From NCBI GenBank assembly GCA_903853735.1, contig CAINUH010000415.1, positions 1-29,955 of the forward strand: 29,955 nt of DNA, given 5' to 3'. The notes beneath the pieces were generated by a model. The model searched no databases, was not told the origin of the DNA, and was given only the letters and a program-made list of their open reading frames with translations. Positions 1 to 13,273 of the stretch are shown in pieces. Position numbers and translations under genes: made by a program. The stretch's first letter is position 1, and each line of letters starts with the position of its first letter. This stretch comes from an uncultured Desulfomonile sp. Lineage in GTDB: Bacteria > Desulfobacterota > Desulfomonilia > Desulfomonilales > Desulfomonilaceae.

Positions 1-105
1 GCATTAGTTGTTCTGATATCCACTTATCTGCATGAATACCTACCCCCTGCGAAGGCTTCCAGTTCCCAAAGGGGAGCCCCTCGCTCTCATCAACATCCGT
101 CCCCC

Positions 106-173
106 GGGAGCGCAGGCTTCCAGCCTGCACTACGGGCTACAGAATTTTTTGCAGGCAAGATGCCTGCGCTCCC
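106..173. repeat. REP-like double palindrome
   Basis: The 12-base arms GGGAGCGCAGGC (106-117) and GCCTGCGCTCCC (162-173) are perfect inverted repeats. Inside them are two smaller hairpins built from GCAGGC/GCCTGC, at 112-128 and 151-167. Two head-to-head GC-rich hairpins with small loops are the usual form of a REP/BIME-type intergenic element of the kind mobilised by RAYT transposases. That class assignment is inference; no transposase lies in the window. Confidence 0.65.
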
Positions 174-303
174 AGCTTAACCGAAAACACTTTTGAGAAT
201 CCCTATAGACGACCTTTTTCTGGAAACTGTTGATCTCCTGTCTGGTGAATTTGGCTGACTTCAGATCTTAACTGCAAGACTCAATTTATTGGCGAGAAAA
301 GCA

Positions 304-350
304 GAAGGCCCTGGTCTAGGACCGGATTCCCGGACCAGACCAAGACCTTC
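304..350 (-). terminator. Hairpin terminator of the ATP synthase operon
   Basis: Left arm 304-325 and right arm 330-350 pair over about 20 bases around the loop ATTC, with a few mismatches and one bulge. In the direction of atpC transcription (minus strand) the stem is followed by a short T-rich stretch, TGCTTTTC. The position 40 bases past the atpC stop fits intrinsic termination. The U-tract is short, so efficiency is uncertain. Confidence 0.6.
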
Positions 351-391
351 GCTCGAAACGGATTCGAGTTTACTGATGCATTGTATGGGAG

Positions 392-805
392 TTAACTCTT
401 GGTTACGAGTGCAACTTTAGCTCTTGCCGTATTCAGTCTGTCAAATGTTTTCTTGTACTCATAGGGATCTGTAGCGGAATCGATATTAACCAAAACCTGC
501 TCCAACTGAGACACCTCAGCGTTAGCCTCAGATTCGTCAATCTCATTCACCGAGTGTGCTTCCTCCACAAGAACGGTCATAGAGTCTTTAAGGACTTCGC
601 AAAAACCTGGCCCGACAGCAAATCTTGTGAAGGTATCGTTCTCCAGATATGACAGTATCCCTGGTTTTATGAAGGTCAGCATGGGGGTATGGCCAATCAA
701 TACCCCGAATTCGCCCATAATTCCCGGAGCAATGACCTCCTCCACTTCCTTGTCCAGCACTCTCCCCTTGGGGGTTACGAGTTCGACCTTAAATTTTTCA
801 GCCAT
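392..805 (-). CDS. atpC: ATP synthase F1 subunit epsilon
   Basis: Epsilon subunit of the F1 sector, a 137-residue protein of the usual length. It sits on the central stalk, couples gamma rotation to the c-ring and inhibits ATP hydrolysis. The N-terminal half is the beta-sandwich domain (MAEKFKVELVTPKGRV start, the conserved GEFGVLIGHTPML segment at about 31-43). The last 50 residues are the helical hairpin. The ATG at 805 is preceded by GGGAG at a normal distance. It is the last gene of the operon, 13 bases after atpD, and a hairpin terminator follows the stop. Identification is secure from sequence and gene order. Confidence 0.97.
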   Translation of the reverse strand: MAEKFKVELVTPKGRVLDKEVEEVIAPGIMGEFGVLIGHTPMLTFIKPGILSYLENDTFTRFAVGPGFCEVLKDSMTVLVEEAHSVNEIDESEANAEVSQLEQVLVNIDSATDPYEYKKTFDRLNTARAKVALVTKS

Positions 806-818
806 GAATTTCTCCCGG

Positions 819-3195
<2,377 letters not shown>

Positions 3196-3267
3196 ATCGA
3201 CCTCTGTATTACAATCTCATTCCTGATCCGGCTTTTGCAAAACCTTCTTCACTAGACCATCATCACA

Positions 3268-5335
<2,068 letters not shown>

Positions 5336-5339
<4 letters not shown>

Positions 5340-5911
5340 TTCATACCCCCGACCTTAACAAGGTAATCCTCAGCAATCCTCTTTCGATCTGCATCGTTGA
5401 TCTTCTCACGGATGAGCGACTCAGCCAATTGGACAGCCATCTCCACCGCCTCATTCTTCAAGGCGATCTTTGCTTTTCGAAGCTCTTGCTCAGCAGCAAC
5501 TTTGGCCGCTTCTACCACGGTCAAAGCCATTCGGTCGGCATTGGCGACAACCTTTTCCGTTTCAGCGTCAGCCGATTTTTTTAATTCAGTGCGCATCCCT
5601 TCTAATTCTTTTTCCATTCCCGCTATTTTTTCTTTGTATTCTTCAATAATGCGCTCTGCCCTGTCGAGCTGCTCCTTAGCCTCCTCAAGGTCTCTGGCGA
5701 TCTGGGCCTTTCTTTCAGAGAGAAACGAGACCAGCGGTTTTTTCAGGAAGTAGCCCAGGAGAGCAATAAGTGCCACGGTGTTGATTACTCGCCAAAGGAG
5801 CTTCCACTGATTCCATGGACTGGAATCTTCTGCGGAAGCGGCCTGAGCAGAAGACGCGAAAAGGACTAGTATCAGCAAGGATAATATGAGCAGGACGTTT
5901 CGAGGTTTCAT
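5336..5911 (-). CDS. atpF: ATP synthase Fo subunit b, with extra N-terminal hydrophobic segment
   Basis: Peripheral-stalk b subunit (191 residues). A long charged helix from about residue 60 to 175 follows a membrane span at about 36-57 (LLWRVINTVALIALLGYFL). Ahead of that span is a second hydrophobic stretch (residues 5-24, ending SSAQAAS) that looks like a cleavable signal peptide, a layout I associate with b subunits of this bacterial group. The ATG at 5911 overlaps the stop of the preceding b' gene as ATGA. The C-terminus overlaps atpH. The b identity, rather than b', rests on its position next to atpH. Confidence 0.93.
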
Positions 5912-6336
5912 TGAATGGACCTCCCCAGAATTTTTTCCGAAATCGAAAGGGCAAGGGGAGCCATCTCTTCCTTAAGGGTCTTACGAACGTCAGTCGCCTC
6001 CAAATGAATAGAGGCCTTCATCTCGTCCACTATCCGTGCCGCCTCAGAGCGGGCCTTTTCCAGGACATCCGCCTCAACCTTCTTGGCATCCGCCAACAGG
6101 ACAGCCTTTTCCTGCGAGGCGGCTAGTCTAGCCTTGGACAATTCTTCTTGGTGTCGCTGTTCCTGGTCCTGGACGTTTTTTTCCAATTCCAGAGCCTTGT
6201 CGCGGTCTTTCTTTATCTGAGCTTCTCTATCCCGCATTTTGGCCATTATGGGTTTGTACAGGACGGCATTCAGAATCAGCAGCAGAACCACGAAGTTCGC
6301 GATCTGAATGAACAGAGTGAAGTTTAGTTGAATCAC
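5908..6336 (-). CDS. atpF': ATP synthase Fo subunit b'
   Basis: Second b-type peripheral-stalk subunit (142 residues), expected to form a heterodimer with the b subunit encoded next to it. One membrane helix (about 7-27, FIQIANFVVLLLILNAVLY) is followed by the KPIMAKMRDRE elbow and a long charged helix. The start is GTG at 6336 with GGGAG about 10 bases upstream. It is the first gene of the ATP synthase operon and lies behind a strong promoter-like sequence at 6479-6507. The a and c subunit genes are not here. In many Desulfobacterota they form a separate operon. Confidence 0.92.
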   Translation of the reverse strand: MIQLNFTLFIQIANFVVLLLILNAVLYKPIMAKMRDREAQIKKDRDKALELEKNVQDQEQRHQEELSKARLAASQEKAVLLADAKKVEADVLEKARSEAARIVDEMKASIHLEATDVRKTLKEEMAPLALSISEKILGRSIQ

Positions 6337-6478
6337 TGGCGTAATCTCCCGATTCGCGAAATTTTGCGAGTCTCCGGAGTTCCTCCCGACTGAAGAGCGT
6401 GCCGGCTACTCAATCACGACAGCTTGATTTTTCTTTGAATAGGATATTAAGCGAGACCTAAGTTGAAAATGATCTGAT

Positions 6479-6507
6479 ACGATAACATCCACCCCTACAG
6501 GTGTCAA
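6479..6507 (-). promoter_or_regulatory. Sigma70-type promoter of the ATP synthase operon
   Basis: On the minus strand a perfect TTGACA (6502-6507) is followed after exactly 17 bases by TATCGT (6479-6484, four of six to consensus). The predicted start of transcription is near 6472, giving a leader of about 135 bases before the b' gene. It lies in the 212-base gap between the bactofilin and b' genes, the only sizeable gap upstream of the ATP synthase operon. Confidence 0.65.
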
Positions 6508-6548
6508 CATCTTTTTGGTGGAGTGTCGGTTTGACTGGCAGGTAAGGG

Positions 6549-7058
6549 CTAGCGACCGTCTTTATGCAAAGACGCCTCGTCAGTCTCCTGACGCTCAAGA
6601 TTGAGGCTGTCATCATAAGTCGGAGGCCACGCTTGCGCCGAAATGGCTTCGAGAGGTTCATCATCTCTGGGGGGGGCGTCATCAACACAGGCCAATGCAG
6701 GAATTTCCGCTTGTACAGACGACATGCTGCATGTTCCCTCAAAAATAACCCCTTCTTCTACCACGAGGCTCGGCGTACGTATGTTTCCGTAAACTTTGGC
6801 GGGCGGATAAAGCTCTATCTTTTCGGTGGCGGTAAGATTCCCGTGAACTTCTCCGGCTATTTTCAAGACATTAGAATGAATCTCGGCGTGTATCATTGAT
6901 TCGCTACCAACTACCAATGTTCCACGACTGATGATCTCGCCTTGGAAAGTGCCGTCCAGATGCACTACCCCCGAAAAAGAGAGTTTGCCTGCAAATTCAG
7001 TCTGTGATCCGAGAAATCCGGTCACCGTGTCGCTCTTGGCCTTTCTAAATCGGAGCAT
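6549..7058 (-). CDS. Bactofilin (polymer-forming cytoskeletal protein)
   Basis: Bactofilin family (DUF583) protein of 169 residues. Residues from about 17 to 110 form the repetitive beta-helix with regularly spaced G and V/I positions (FSGVVHLDGTFQGEI, GEVHGNLTATEKIEL, AKVYGNIRTPSLVVEEG). A divergent acidic, proline-rich tail follows. Such proteins self-assemble into filaments at the membrane and position cell-wall enzymes. The frame is open to 7139, but the ATG at 7058 is chosen because GGTGGAGG sits directly upstream and the resulting MLRFRK start is typical. It follows rodA by 132 bases, so it probably belongs to the elongation cluster. The tail contains a run of eight C (6669-6676 on the given strand as G). 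Confidence 0.93.
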   Translation of the reverse strand: MLRFRKAKSDTVTGFLGSQTEFAGKLSFSGVVHLDGTFQGEIISRGTLVVGSESMIHAEIHSNVLKIAGEVHGNLTATEKIELYPPAKVYGNIRTPSLVVEEGVIFEGTCSMSSVQAEIPALACVDDAPPRDDEPLEAISAQAWPPTYDDSLNLERQETDEASLHKDGR

Positions 7059-7190
7059 GTATCCTCCACCTTTCCGGGGCCTGATTCTTCTGGATGCGGC
7101 CGTGGTCAGCCACTTCTTCCATAGCATAGACAAATTCAAGGTTCAAGACAGAAATCCATCTATTCGATCCCTTTTAAGAATTTACCACCT

Positions 7191-8318
7191 TCAGTAGTAA
7201 AAACGTCGCATGCTCACGTTGACCAACACTGAAACCGCAAGAAAAGAGGATAAAAGCGAAGACCCACCATAACTCAGAAAACTCAAAGGCACTCCTACCA
7301 CTGGAAGTAGCCCCATCACCATGCCCACATTAATCGTAACATGCCAGAAAAGAACGGCGGTACATCCGAACGCCACCAGCGCGCCAAAATCGTCCCGCGC
7401 CTTACCCGCTATTGCGAAGCCACGCAAAAGAAGGGCGCAGAAGAGAAGCAATACTATAGCACATCCGACAAATCCCCACTCCTCTGCCAGAATGGAAAAA
7501 ATAAAGTCTGTGTGCTTGACCGGCAGGAACATGAACTGATTTTGGGTTCCCTTGAGAAACCCTTTCCCAAGAAGTCCTCCAGATCCAATTGCTATCTGCG
7601 ATTGGATAATATGATATCCTGCACCTAAAGGATCGTAATCCGGGCTCAAGAAAGTCAGGAGTCTCTTTTTTTGATACTCAAGAAGAAGTCGGTTGCCGAC
7701 CCAAATCAAGAGTGGGAGGGTTACAAGTATCAAGCCGGATGTCCAAAGAAGGGTGCGAGCCGCCACCCCGGTGAACAAGATCATCGATATGGCTACCATT
7801 ACAATCACGGTTGCCGTTCCAAGGTCCGGCTCGATCAAGACCAAGAGTACAGGAATGACCACGAGTAGGAATGGCTGGAGCAACTCCGCGAAGTTGAGAC
7901 CTGCCTTTCCCACCCTGCCCTGAAAATATTTGGCCAAAACAATTACAACGGCTAGCTTGGCAAACTCAGAGGGTTGAAACCTCATCAGTCCGAGGTCTAT
8001 CCATCGCCTTGACCCGGCCGTGACCCTCCCAAGAGACCAGACGATAACCAGCGCTACAATGATAAATACGTAAAACCAGACTGCCCAGCGTTCCAAGATA
8101 CGATAATCAAAAAGTAAGAATATCGCCGTTATAACCAAGCCTAGACTAAACCACGTCATTTGCCTCACGACAAAGGACCGGCCGGAAGGCCCCATAGGGG
8201 CGGTGGCGCTGAAAATTAAGCAAAGACCGATTCCTGCAAGCACGAGGCTGATGAAAATAAGGGGCCATTCAAATAAAACCCTGTTGGCCCAATGGATGTT
8301 GGATGCCGGTATAGACAT
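7191..8318 (-). CDS. rodA: Peptidoglycan glycosyltransferase RodA (SEDS family)
   Basis: SEDS-family glycosyltransferase (375 residues, about ten membrane helices) that polymerises lipid II during side-wall growth, working with PBP2. Diagnostic segments are MRFQPSEFAKLAVV (about 112-125), the LIEPDLGTA loop and the C-terminal GVPLSFLSYGGSSLL. The ATG at 8318 has only a weak upstream purine stretch. It lies 186 bases after mrdA in the same direction, the classical mrdA-rodA pairing. No truncation or missing motif is seen. Confidence 0.97.
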   Translation of the reverse strand: MSIPASNIHWANRVLFEWPLIFISLVLAGIGLCLIFSATAPMGPSGRSFVVRQMTWFSLGLVITAIFLLFDYRILERWAVWFYVFIIVALVIVWSLGRVTAGSRRWIDLGLMRFQPSEFAKLAVVIVLAKYFQGRVGKAGLNFAELLQPFLLVVIPVLLVLIEPDLGTATVIVMVAISMILFTGVAARTLLWTSGLILVTLPLLIWVGNRLLLEYQKKRLLTFLSPDYDPLGAGYHIIQSQIAIGSGGLLGKGFLKGTQNQFMFLPVKHTDFIFSILAEEWGFVGCAIVLLLFCALLLRGFAIAGKARDDFGALVAFGCTAVLFWHVTINVGMVMGLLPVVGVPLSFLSYGGSSLLSSFLAVSVLVNVSMRRFYY

Positions 8319-8504
8319 GTCATCGGTCCGAATCGCTCAAATACTTCACGACAGTTGCTCGTCAGAAAACCTTAGGAAATGAATATTCGGAAGGATTACT
8401 CGGCCACCACGTCGTGCAACGTTTTCCAGCTTGTCCACTCCGTGGGATCGGCATACACCGAGCTTATTCCTTGTCTCCCATGTCCGGATACGAGTCGGAG
8501 GTCA

Positions 8505-10349
8505 TCATTCTATTGGATCTTGGGTCGCCTCGACACCGTAATAGCGTGAAATTATTTTACGGGCTATTGGAGCTGCAGTGGCTCCGCCGCCCCCGCCGTG
8601 CTCCACGATTACTACAAGGGCCATTTTTTGTGGCCGATCATCTACGTAGGCCACAAACATGGCATGGGTTCTCTCGTGGTAGGGAATCTGGTCTCCCTCG
8701 AAAGTATTCTGTCTCGTGCTTATCACTTGGGAGGTGCCTGTTTTTGCCCGCACCGTAATGCCCGGGATCAAACATCGTTTCCCAGTTCCTCGCCGGTCCT
8801 GCACTACATCCCGCATGGCAGACCGCAATGTTTCCATATCTTTCGGCTCAAGAGGAATGTTCCAGCGCACCATTGGCGAATGTTCATAAATGACATCTCC
8901 TTCCGAAGACCGTATCTGTTTTACAATGGCGGGCCTCATCAATTTGCCTCCATTCGCAAGTGCGGCGGTCATCACGGCAAGTTGAAGTGGAGTGGACAGT
9001 ACATATCCCTGACCAATCGCAATTGTTACTGTTTCTCCCTCTTTCATTGGCTCCCCGTAAGTGCGCATCTTCCACGCTGAAGTGGGTATCAAGCCTGGCA
9101 ATTCTTGAGGAAGCCCCAGGCCGGATGGTTTTCCCAGGCCGAAGAGCGAGGCCCAGCGCGCCATGCGATCTGCTCCCGTTCGAAGCCCGATCTCATAAAA
9201 ATAGATGTCGCAAGACTCTACAATTGCCCTATGGAGATCTATCTTGCCATGGCCGTAATGATTCCAGCAACGAAAGACCACCCCGCTTAACTCGAATTCA
9301 CCCTTGCAAGTAAACTTTTGGTCGGTCTTGACCGTTCGTTCGGCTAGGGCGGCCGCAGCCGTGATAATTTTGAACGTGCTGGCGGGCGAATACAAGCCTC
9401 TTATGGATCTATTCTCAAATGGGTGGAGCGGATCGCCGTTGAGATTTTTCCACTCACGCTCTGAGATGGACGGAGAAAACAGGTTTAAATCAAAACCGGG
9501 CTTACTGAGCATGGCAATTATTCGTCCGGTATCCGGGTCAATGGCTACAACTGACCCTGCTCTGTCTACAAAAATCTCCTCGACATATCTTTGCAGTGCA
9601 GTGTCTACTGTTAGGATGATGTCTGAGCCGGTTCTGGCAGGCTTTCTGGTAAGATCCGAAAGTTGTCGTCCCTTTGCGTCAATTTCAATCTGTTCCCACC
9701 CTTCTTCTCCCTTAAGATAGCTTTCGTATTCTCTTTCTATGCCGGACTTACCAATTTGGTCACCAGGCCTATATCCGACCTTTACCCCTTTCGCCAACTC
9801 ATCGGCTGATATCTCTCCCAGAGTTCCGACTACGTGACAAAGAGTCTCTCCGAAAGGATAGATCCTGTATGGCTTGGTTTCGAGAACGACACCCTTCAGG
9901 TCGGCAAAGCGAGCTTGTATAAGTGAAACCTCTTCGAGAGTCACATTCTTTTTAATTGGATAGCTTATGAACTTGGGAACCGCTCTGCCACGCTCTATGA
10001 GACTGCGCATCCTCTCCTGAGCGATTCCCAGAATGGGTGAGCAGGTTTGGATGACATCCTGTGGGTTTTCTAATTCTCCGTGAAGGATAGAGAATGTGAA
10101 GCTGGGCTTATTCTCGGCAAGGACAAGCCCGCTTGAGTCCAGAATCCGTCCTCGAGACGGAGGAAGTCTCACCAGCCGAACCCTGTTGCTGCGAGACATT
10201 TCTTCAAATGAATCCCCCTGAGTCAATTGTAAACGCCACAATCCGACAGTCAGTGTTCCCAGGACAACGAGCACTATTAGTGTAGCAATTCTTATCCTAT
10301 TGACGAATTGATCCGGAGAACTGCTCATGGTGACTAATTCAGAAGTCAT
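8505..10349 (-). CDS. mrdA: Penicillin-binding protein 2 (elongation-specific transpeptidase)
   Basis: Class B PBP2 (614 residues), the transpeptidase that crosslinks new peptidoglycan in the elongasome. One N-terminal membrane anchor lies at about 20-40. The pedestal domain starts at about residue 60 (PPSRGRILDSSG). The transpeptidase domain has the active-site STFK at 324-327, the second motif SCD at 379-381 (an Asp here is normal for this class) and KTG at 536-538. The open frame extends to 10493. The ATG at 10349 is preferred because it overlaps the mreD stop as ATGA and avoids a 147-base overlap with mreD. Confidence 0.96.
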   Translation of the reverse strand: MTSELVTMSSSPDQFVNRIRIATLIVLVVLGTLTVGLWRLQLTQGDSFEEMSRSNRVRLVRLPPSRGRILDSSGLVLAENKPSFTFSILHGELENPQDVIQTCSPILGIAQERMRSLIERGRAVPKFISYPIKKNVTLEEVSLIQARFADLKGVVLETKPYRIYPFGETLCHVVGTLGEISADELAKGVKVGYRPGDQIGKSGIEREYESYLKGEEGWEQIEIDAKGRQLSDLTRKPARTGSDIILTVDTALQRYVEEIFVDRAGSVVAIDPDTGRIIAMLSKPGFDLNLFSPSISEREWKNLNGDPLHPFENRSIRGLYSPASTFKIITAAAALAERTVKTDQKFTCKGEFELSGVVFRCWNHYGHGKIDLHRAIVESCDIYFYEIGLRTGADRMARWASLFGLGKPSGLGLPQELPGLIPTSAWKMRTYGEPMKEGETVTIAIGQGYVLSTPLQLAVMTAALANGGKLMRPAIVKQIRSSEGDVIYEHSPMVRWNIPLEPKDMETLRSAMRDVVQDRRGTGKRCLIPGITVRAKTGTSQVISTRQNTFEGDQIPYHERTHAMFVAYVDDRPQKMALVVIVEHGGGGGATAAPIARKIISRYYGVEATQDPIE

Positions 10350-10846
10350 CGCAATCCTACCAGCCTCGAGTAACCCTCCCACAATCGATCCATAGATGGG
10401 ATCAACAAGATAGAAGTCAAACCCGTAACAAATGATTTCACAGCAATCCATCCGGCTGCAACAGGTCCAAACCCGATTGGACCCATCGGCCATCTCAAAA
10501 GCAACACTGCACCTGCACCAAAAACCGACGCCACGAACACGACTATAAATCTCCCCGACAAGGCATCCATATCAAAATTTGCGTTCACGTAGTTGCAGCA
10601 AACAAAGACTATGCAGTAGATCAATGCAAAAAGCCCAGTAGGAGAGCCGGACAGAGAATCCGCAAGGATACCGGCTATAAAAGCGAAGGCCAAGCCGGTG
10701 GGCAGGTTCATTGTGAGACCTGCCCAAACTACAAGAATCAACATCAAGTCCGGTTTGTGTTCAGCAGCAAAGAAAAATCCCAGAGACGTGGTTTGAAGAA
10801 ACAAGGCTACCATTCCGGCCGTGAGAGCAAAGGCGATTTCCTTCAA
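10346..10846 (-). CDS. mreD: Rod shape-determining membrane protein MreD
   Basis: Small polytopic membrane protein (166 residues, about five helices) of the elongasome. The family is weakly conserved. Identification rests on the hydrophobic profile, the N-terminal FFFAAEHKPDLMLILVVWAGL segment (about 25-45), typical of MreD, and its position between mreC and mrdA. The start codon is TTG at 10846. It overlaps the mreC stop as TTGA, and AGGA lies about six bases upstream. Translation is therefore likely coupled on both sides. Confidence 0.9.
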   Translation of the reverse strand: MKEIAFALTAGMVALFLQTTSLGFFFAAEHKPDLMLILVVWAGLTMNLPTGLAFAFIAGILADSLSGSPTGLFALIYCIVFVCCNYVNANFDMDALSGRFIVVFVASVFGAGAVLLLRWPMGPIGFGPVAAGWIAVKSFVTGLTSILLIPSMDRLWEGYSRLVGLR

Positions 10847-11688
10847 CGTTTTTCCTCGAGGCTCGGGCGGATGTCGAATCCCCCACGCGAGGCCAGAATG
10901 ACCAGAACTTCTTCGATGGCTGAGAGGTCGGACGCGGGTGTGACACTAGCTTCCAAGAAAAGCCCCTGGTCACCGATCCGAACTGACTTGATTTTTCCCA
11001 CGCCCAGTCCAGGGGGAAACATCCCGTCAAGACCAGAGGTTACCACTTCGTCACCTGGTTCTAACTGGGATTTCAAGTTTATGTACCGTAGGATGCATCC
11101 GCGATCCAGAGATCCTTTCAAAACGCCTCTGTCCCGTGTTCGAACGACTCTGCAGTCCAAGGATAGGTTCGGGTCGGTAATCAGGAGGACTTGGGACATG
11201 TCGGCCGAGATCCTTATTACTCTACCGACTACCCCCTCCGGCGCGGTGATAGACATACCGGCAAGGACACCGTCCTCGGATCCACGATTAATAAAAATTG
11301 TTCGATACCATCCCGAGGCGTCCTCCCCTATTACCTGAGCCACCAGAGAAGGAAACTCATGACTTGCCTTGATGTTAAGCAATTTTCTCAGACGCTGATT
11401 CTCGTTTTCTCTCGCCAACAGTGTTGCCTTGTCCCGCCTAAGCTTTCGAACTTCCTCCTTCAGTTCCATGTTTTCCTTCTTGACCCCAATCAGATCAACG
11501 TAAGTCCCCCAAATGTCCGCAACACCTTTGTGAAGTCCGAAAACCCCTTGTTCCAGTGGACGCAACAGACTGTAGAGCAACCCGCTTACGAGCCAGGTAT
11601 CCGGTCTTTTTGCAGACGAGAATATCAGGAGAAGACTGCTCCCGAGAAGAACGATAATTATTACAATATCACGAATGGAGCGAGGCAT
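10843..11688 (-). CDS. mreC: Rod shape-determining protein MreC
   Basis: Periplasmic scaffold protein of the elongasome (281 residues from this start). An N-terminal anchor helix at about 8-25 is followed by a coiled coil (residues about 60-95, ENMELKEEVRKLRR through ENQRLRKLLN) and the two beta-barrel MreC core, with the GASAxWYR-like ASGWYRTIFINRGSEDG at about 125-141 and GDEVVTSGLDGMFPPGL. The frame can also begin at a TTG at 11718. Neither start has a strong ribosome binding site, and the ATG at 11688 is chosen because it gives the usual short cytoplasmic tail. MreC is thought to activate PBP2/RodA. Confidence 0.94.
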   Translation of the reverse strand: MPRSIRDIVIIIVLLGSSLLLIFSSAKRPDTWLVSGLLYSLLRPLEQGVFGLHKGVADIWGTYVDLIGVKKENMELKEEVRKLRRDKATLLARENENQRLRKLLNIKASHEFPSLVAQVIGEDASGWYRTIFINRGSEDGVLAGMSITAPEGVVGRVIRISADMSQVLLITDPNLSLDCRVVRTRDRGVLKGSLDRGCILRYINLKSQLEPGDEVVTSGLDGMFPPGLGVGKIKSVRIGDQGLFLEASVTPASDLSAIEEVLVILASRGGFDIRPSLEEKR

Positions 11689-11901
11689 ATTCTTGCGCGT
11701 AGGAATCAGGCTGATCAATTTTGGGGATCGGCAATCACATTCCGATACGTGTGTTTTCTAAGTCTTCAAACAAAGAGTCAGTCAACCGCCGATCAAATTA
11801 GACCTTTCGTGCATTGGGATCTCTTGCCCCTTCTTCCTGCAATTGTTCAGTCCAGATTCTTGATCCAATCCCCCATAATTACGTATGATTGAGACAAATG
11901 T

Positions 11902-12939
11902 TCATCCTTTGATCAGGATATCACGCAGTAAGTCAAAGTGTTCGAACACAGCGCCGGATCCGACGACCACAGTAGACAGCGGATCGTCCGTCACGATTAC
12001 CGGCAAACAGGTCTCACGCCGGATCACCTCATCCAAATTCTTCAGCAGTGAACCGCCGCCCGTCAAAACTATACCGTTGTCCACTATATCTGCCGCCAGT
12101 TCAGGTGGGGACATTTCCAAAGCCGTTTTTATTGTTTCGACTATGGCCCGAACAGGTGCGGATATGGCTCCTGCAACTTCATTGGAACGTAAAGCTATGA
12201 CTTTGGGGATCCCTGCAATAAGGTCTCGCCCTTTTACCTCGATTATCGATTCCTCCTTTTCATAGCAGGCGCTTCCAATCATCATCTTGATCATTTCTGC
12301 CGTGCGTTCTCCTATCAGTAGACTATATTTCTGCTTGACGTAACGTATGATTGAACTATCGATTTTGTCCCCGGCCACCCTCAGCGACTTAGAATAGACA
12401 ATATCCGACATTGAAATAAGAGCAACCTCGGTGGTTCCTCCACCGATATCGACAATCATGTTGCTTGTCGCTTCAGTAATGGGCAAGTTCGCTCCCAAGG
12501 CCGCAGCAATGGGCTCTTCCACCATGTACACTTGACGAGCGCCCGCGCTTTCCGCCGCCTCCCTTACCGCCCTCATCTCCACTTGGGTGACTCCAGAAGG
12601 CACACATACGACTATCCGCGGCTTTACGAGAAACTTCCGGCGATGGATTTTGAAAATGAAGTGCTTCAACATAGCCTCTGTCACTTCGAAATCCGCTATT
12701 ACGCCGTCCTTCATGGGACGTATTGCCTTGATGTTATCAGGGGTTCGCCCAAGCATTTTCTTGGCATCCGTCCCTACGGCAACTATCCTGGGCCCTCGCC
12801 TCAGATCGGTCTTTATAGCCACCACGGAAGGCTCAGACAGTACGACTCCCTGTCCGGGCACGTACACAAGGGTGTTCGCAGTACCGAGATCGATGGCCAT
12901 GTCGTTGGAAAAAAGCCCGAAGACCGAGTCAAGAAACAT
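11902..12939 (-). CDS. mreB: Rod shape-determining actin homologue MreB
   Basis: Bacterial actin MreB (345 residues, normal length), which forms membrane-bound filaments directing side-wall synthesis. Visible actin-fold motifs are the phosphate-1 loop MAIDLGTANTLVY (about 14-26), the phosphate-2 loop DIGGGTTEVALIS (about 168-180) and the adenosine motif LTGGGSLL near the C-terminus. The start is ATG at 12939 with only a weak GGGGAA about 14 bases upstream. It heads the mreBCD-mrdA-rodA-bactofilin series, with a 183-213 base gap before mreC. Confidence 0.98.
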   Translation of the reverse strand: MFLDSVFGLFSNDMAIDLGTANTLVYVPGQGVVLSEPSVVAIKTDLRRGPRIVAVGTDAKKMLGRTPDNIKAIRPMKDGVIADFEVTEAMLKHFIFKIHRRKFLVKPRIVVCVPSGVTQVEMRAVREAAESAGARQVYMVEEPIAAALGANLPITEATSNMIVDIGGGTTEVALISMSDIVYSKSLRVAGDKIDSSIIRYVKQKYSLLIGERTAEMIKMMIGSACYEKEESIIEVKGRDLIAGIPKVIALRSNEVAGAISAPVRAIVETIKTALEMSPPELAADIVDNGIVLTGGGSLLKNLDEVIRRETCLPVIVTDDPLSTVVVGSGAVFEHFDLLRDILIKG

Positions 12940-13133
12940 TGCAGGTATTCCCCGATTGGACCATCTTGTCCAAAAGCGATGCAGCGAAATCTAACAGAAG
13001 CGGGCCACGTGATCAAGTTCGCCTGTCTTTGATCCGCCCTGCCCTCACTATCCTTGCCCATTGAGGCATACACGAGACACGTTTTACAAACTCACCGGTC
13101 TGGTGACCGAATTGGCTGGGATGCTCCGAGAAT

Positions 13134-13152
13134 ATAATGTCGCATACATTAT
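13134..13152. promoter_or_regulatory. Palindrome overlapping the mreB promoter
   Basis: ATAATGT (13134-13140) and ACATTAT (13146-13152) are perfect 7-base inverted repeats separated by CGCAT. The right arm overlaps the predicted -10 box of mreB by two bases, and the predicted transcription start falls within the palindrome. It therefore looks like an operator. The regulator is unknown. AT-rich palindromes can arise by chance. Confidence 0.35.
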
Positions 13153-13179
13153 TATACCGGAAAACGGCGTTTGTTAAAA
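13151..13179 (-). promoter_or_regulatory. Probable mreB promoter
   Basis: On the minus strand a perfect TATAAT (13151-13156) has TTTTAA 17 bases upstream (13174-13179, three of six to consensus). Transcription would start near 13144, giving a leader of about 205 bases. The good -10 and the location in the only large gap upstream of mreB are the support. The weak -35 may indicate regulation. Confidence 0.5.
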
Positions 13180-13273
13180 GGTTTTCAAGAGGAAGGCAAC
13201 TGGTGGCGCATTAGCCCAACTTCGACACTAACAACGGTTAACTTGTTGTTATTGTAGGATTTGGTCATTTTAT

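Larger units (their letters stand above)
1..391. other. Non-coding region downstream of atpC
   Basis: No convincing reading frame is present. The stretch contains a double-hairpin REP-like element (106-173) and the inferred terminator of the ATP synthase operon (304-350). The rest, including 179-300, shows nothing recognisable. Confidence 0.7.

Noticed and set aside
10350..10493. 48-residue N-terminal extension of PBP2
   Set aside because: It would overlap mreD heavily and has a Cys-rich composition unlike PBP2; the ATGA overlap at 10346-10349 is the natural start.
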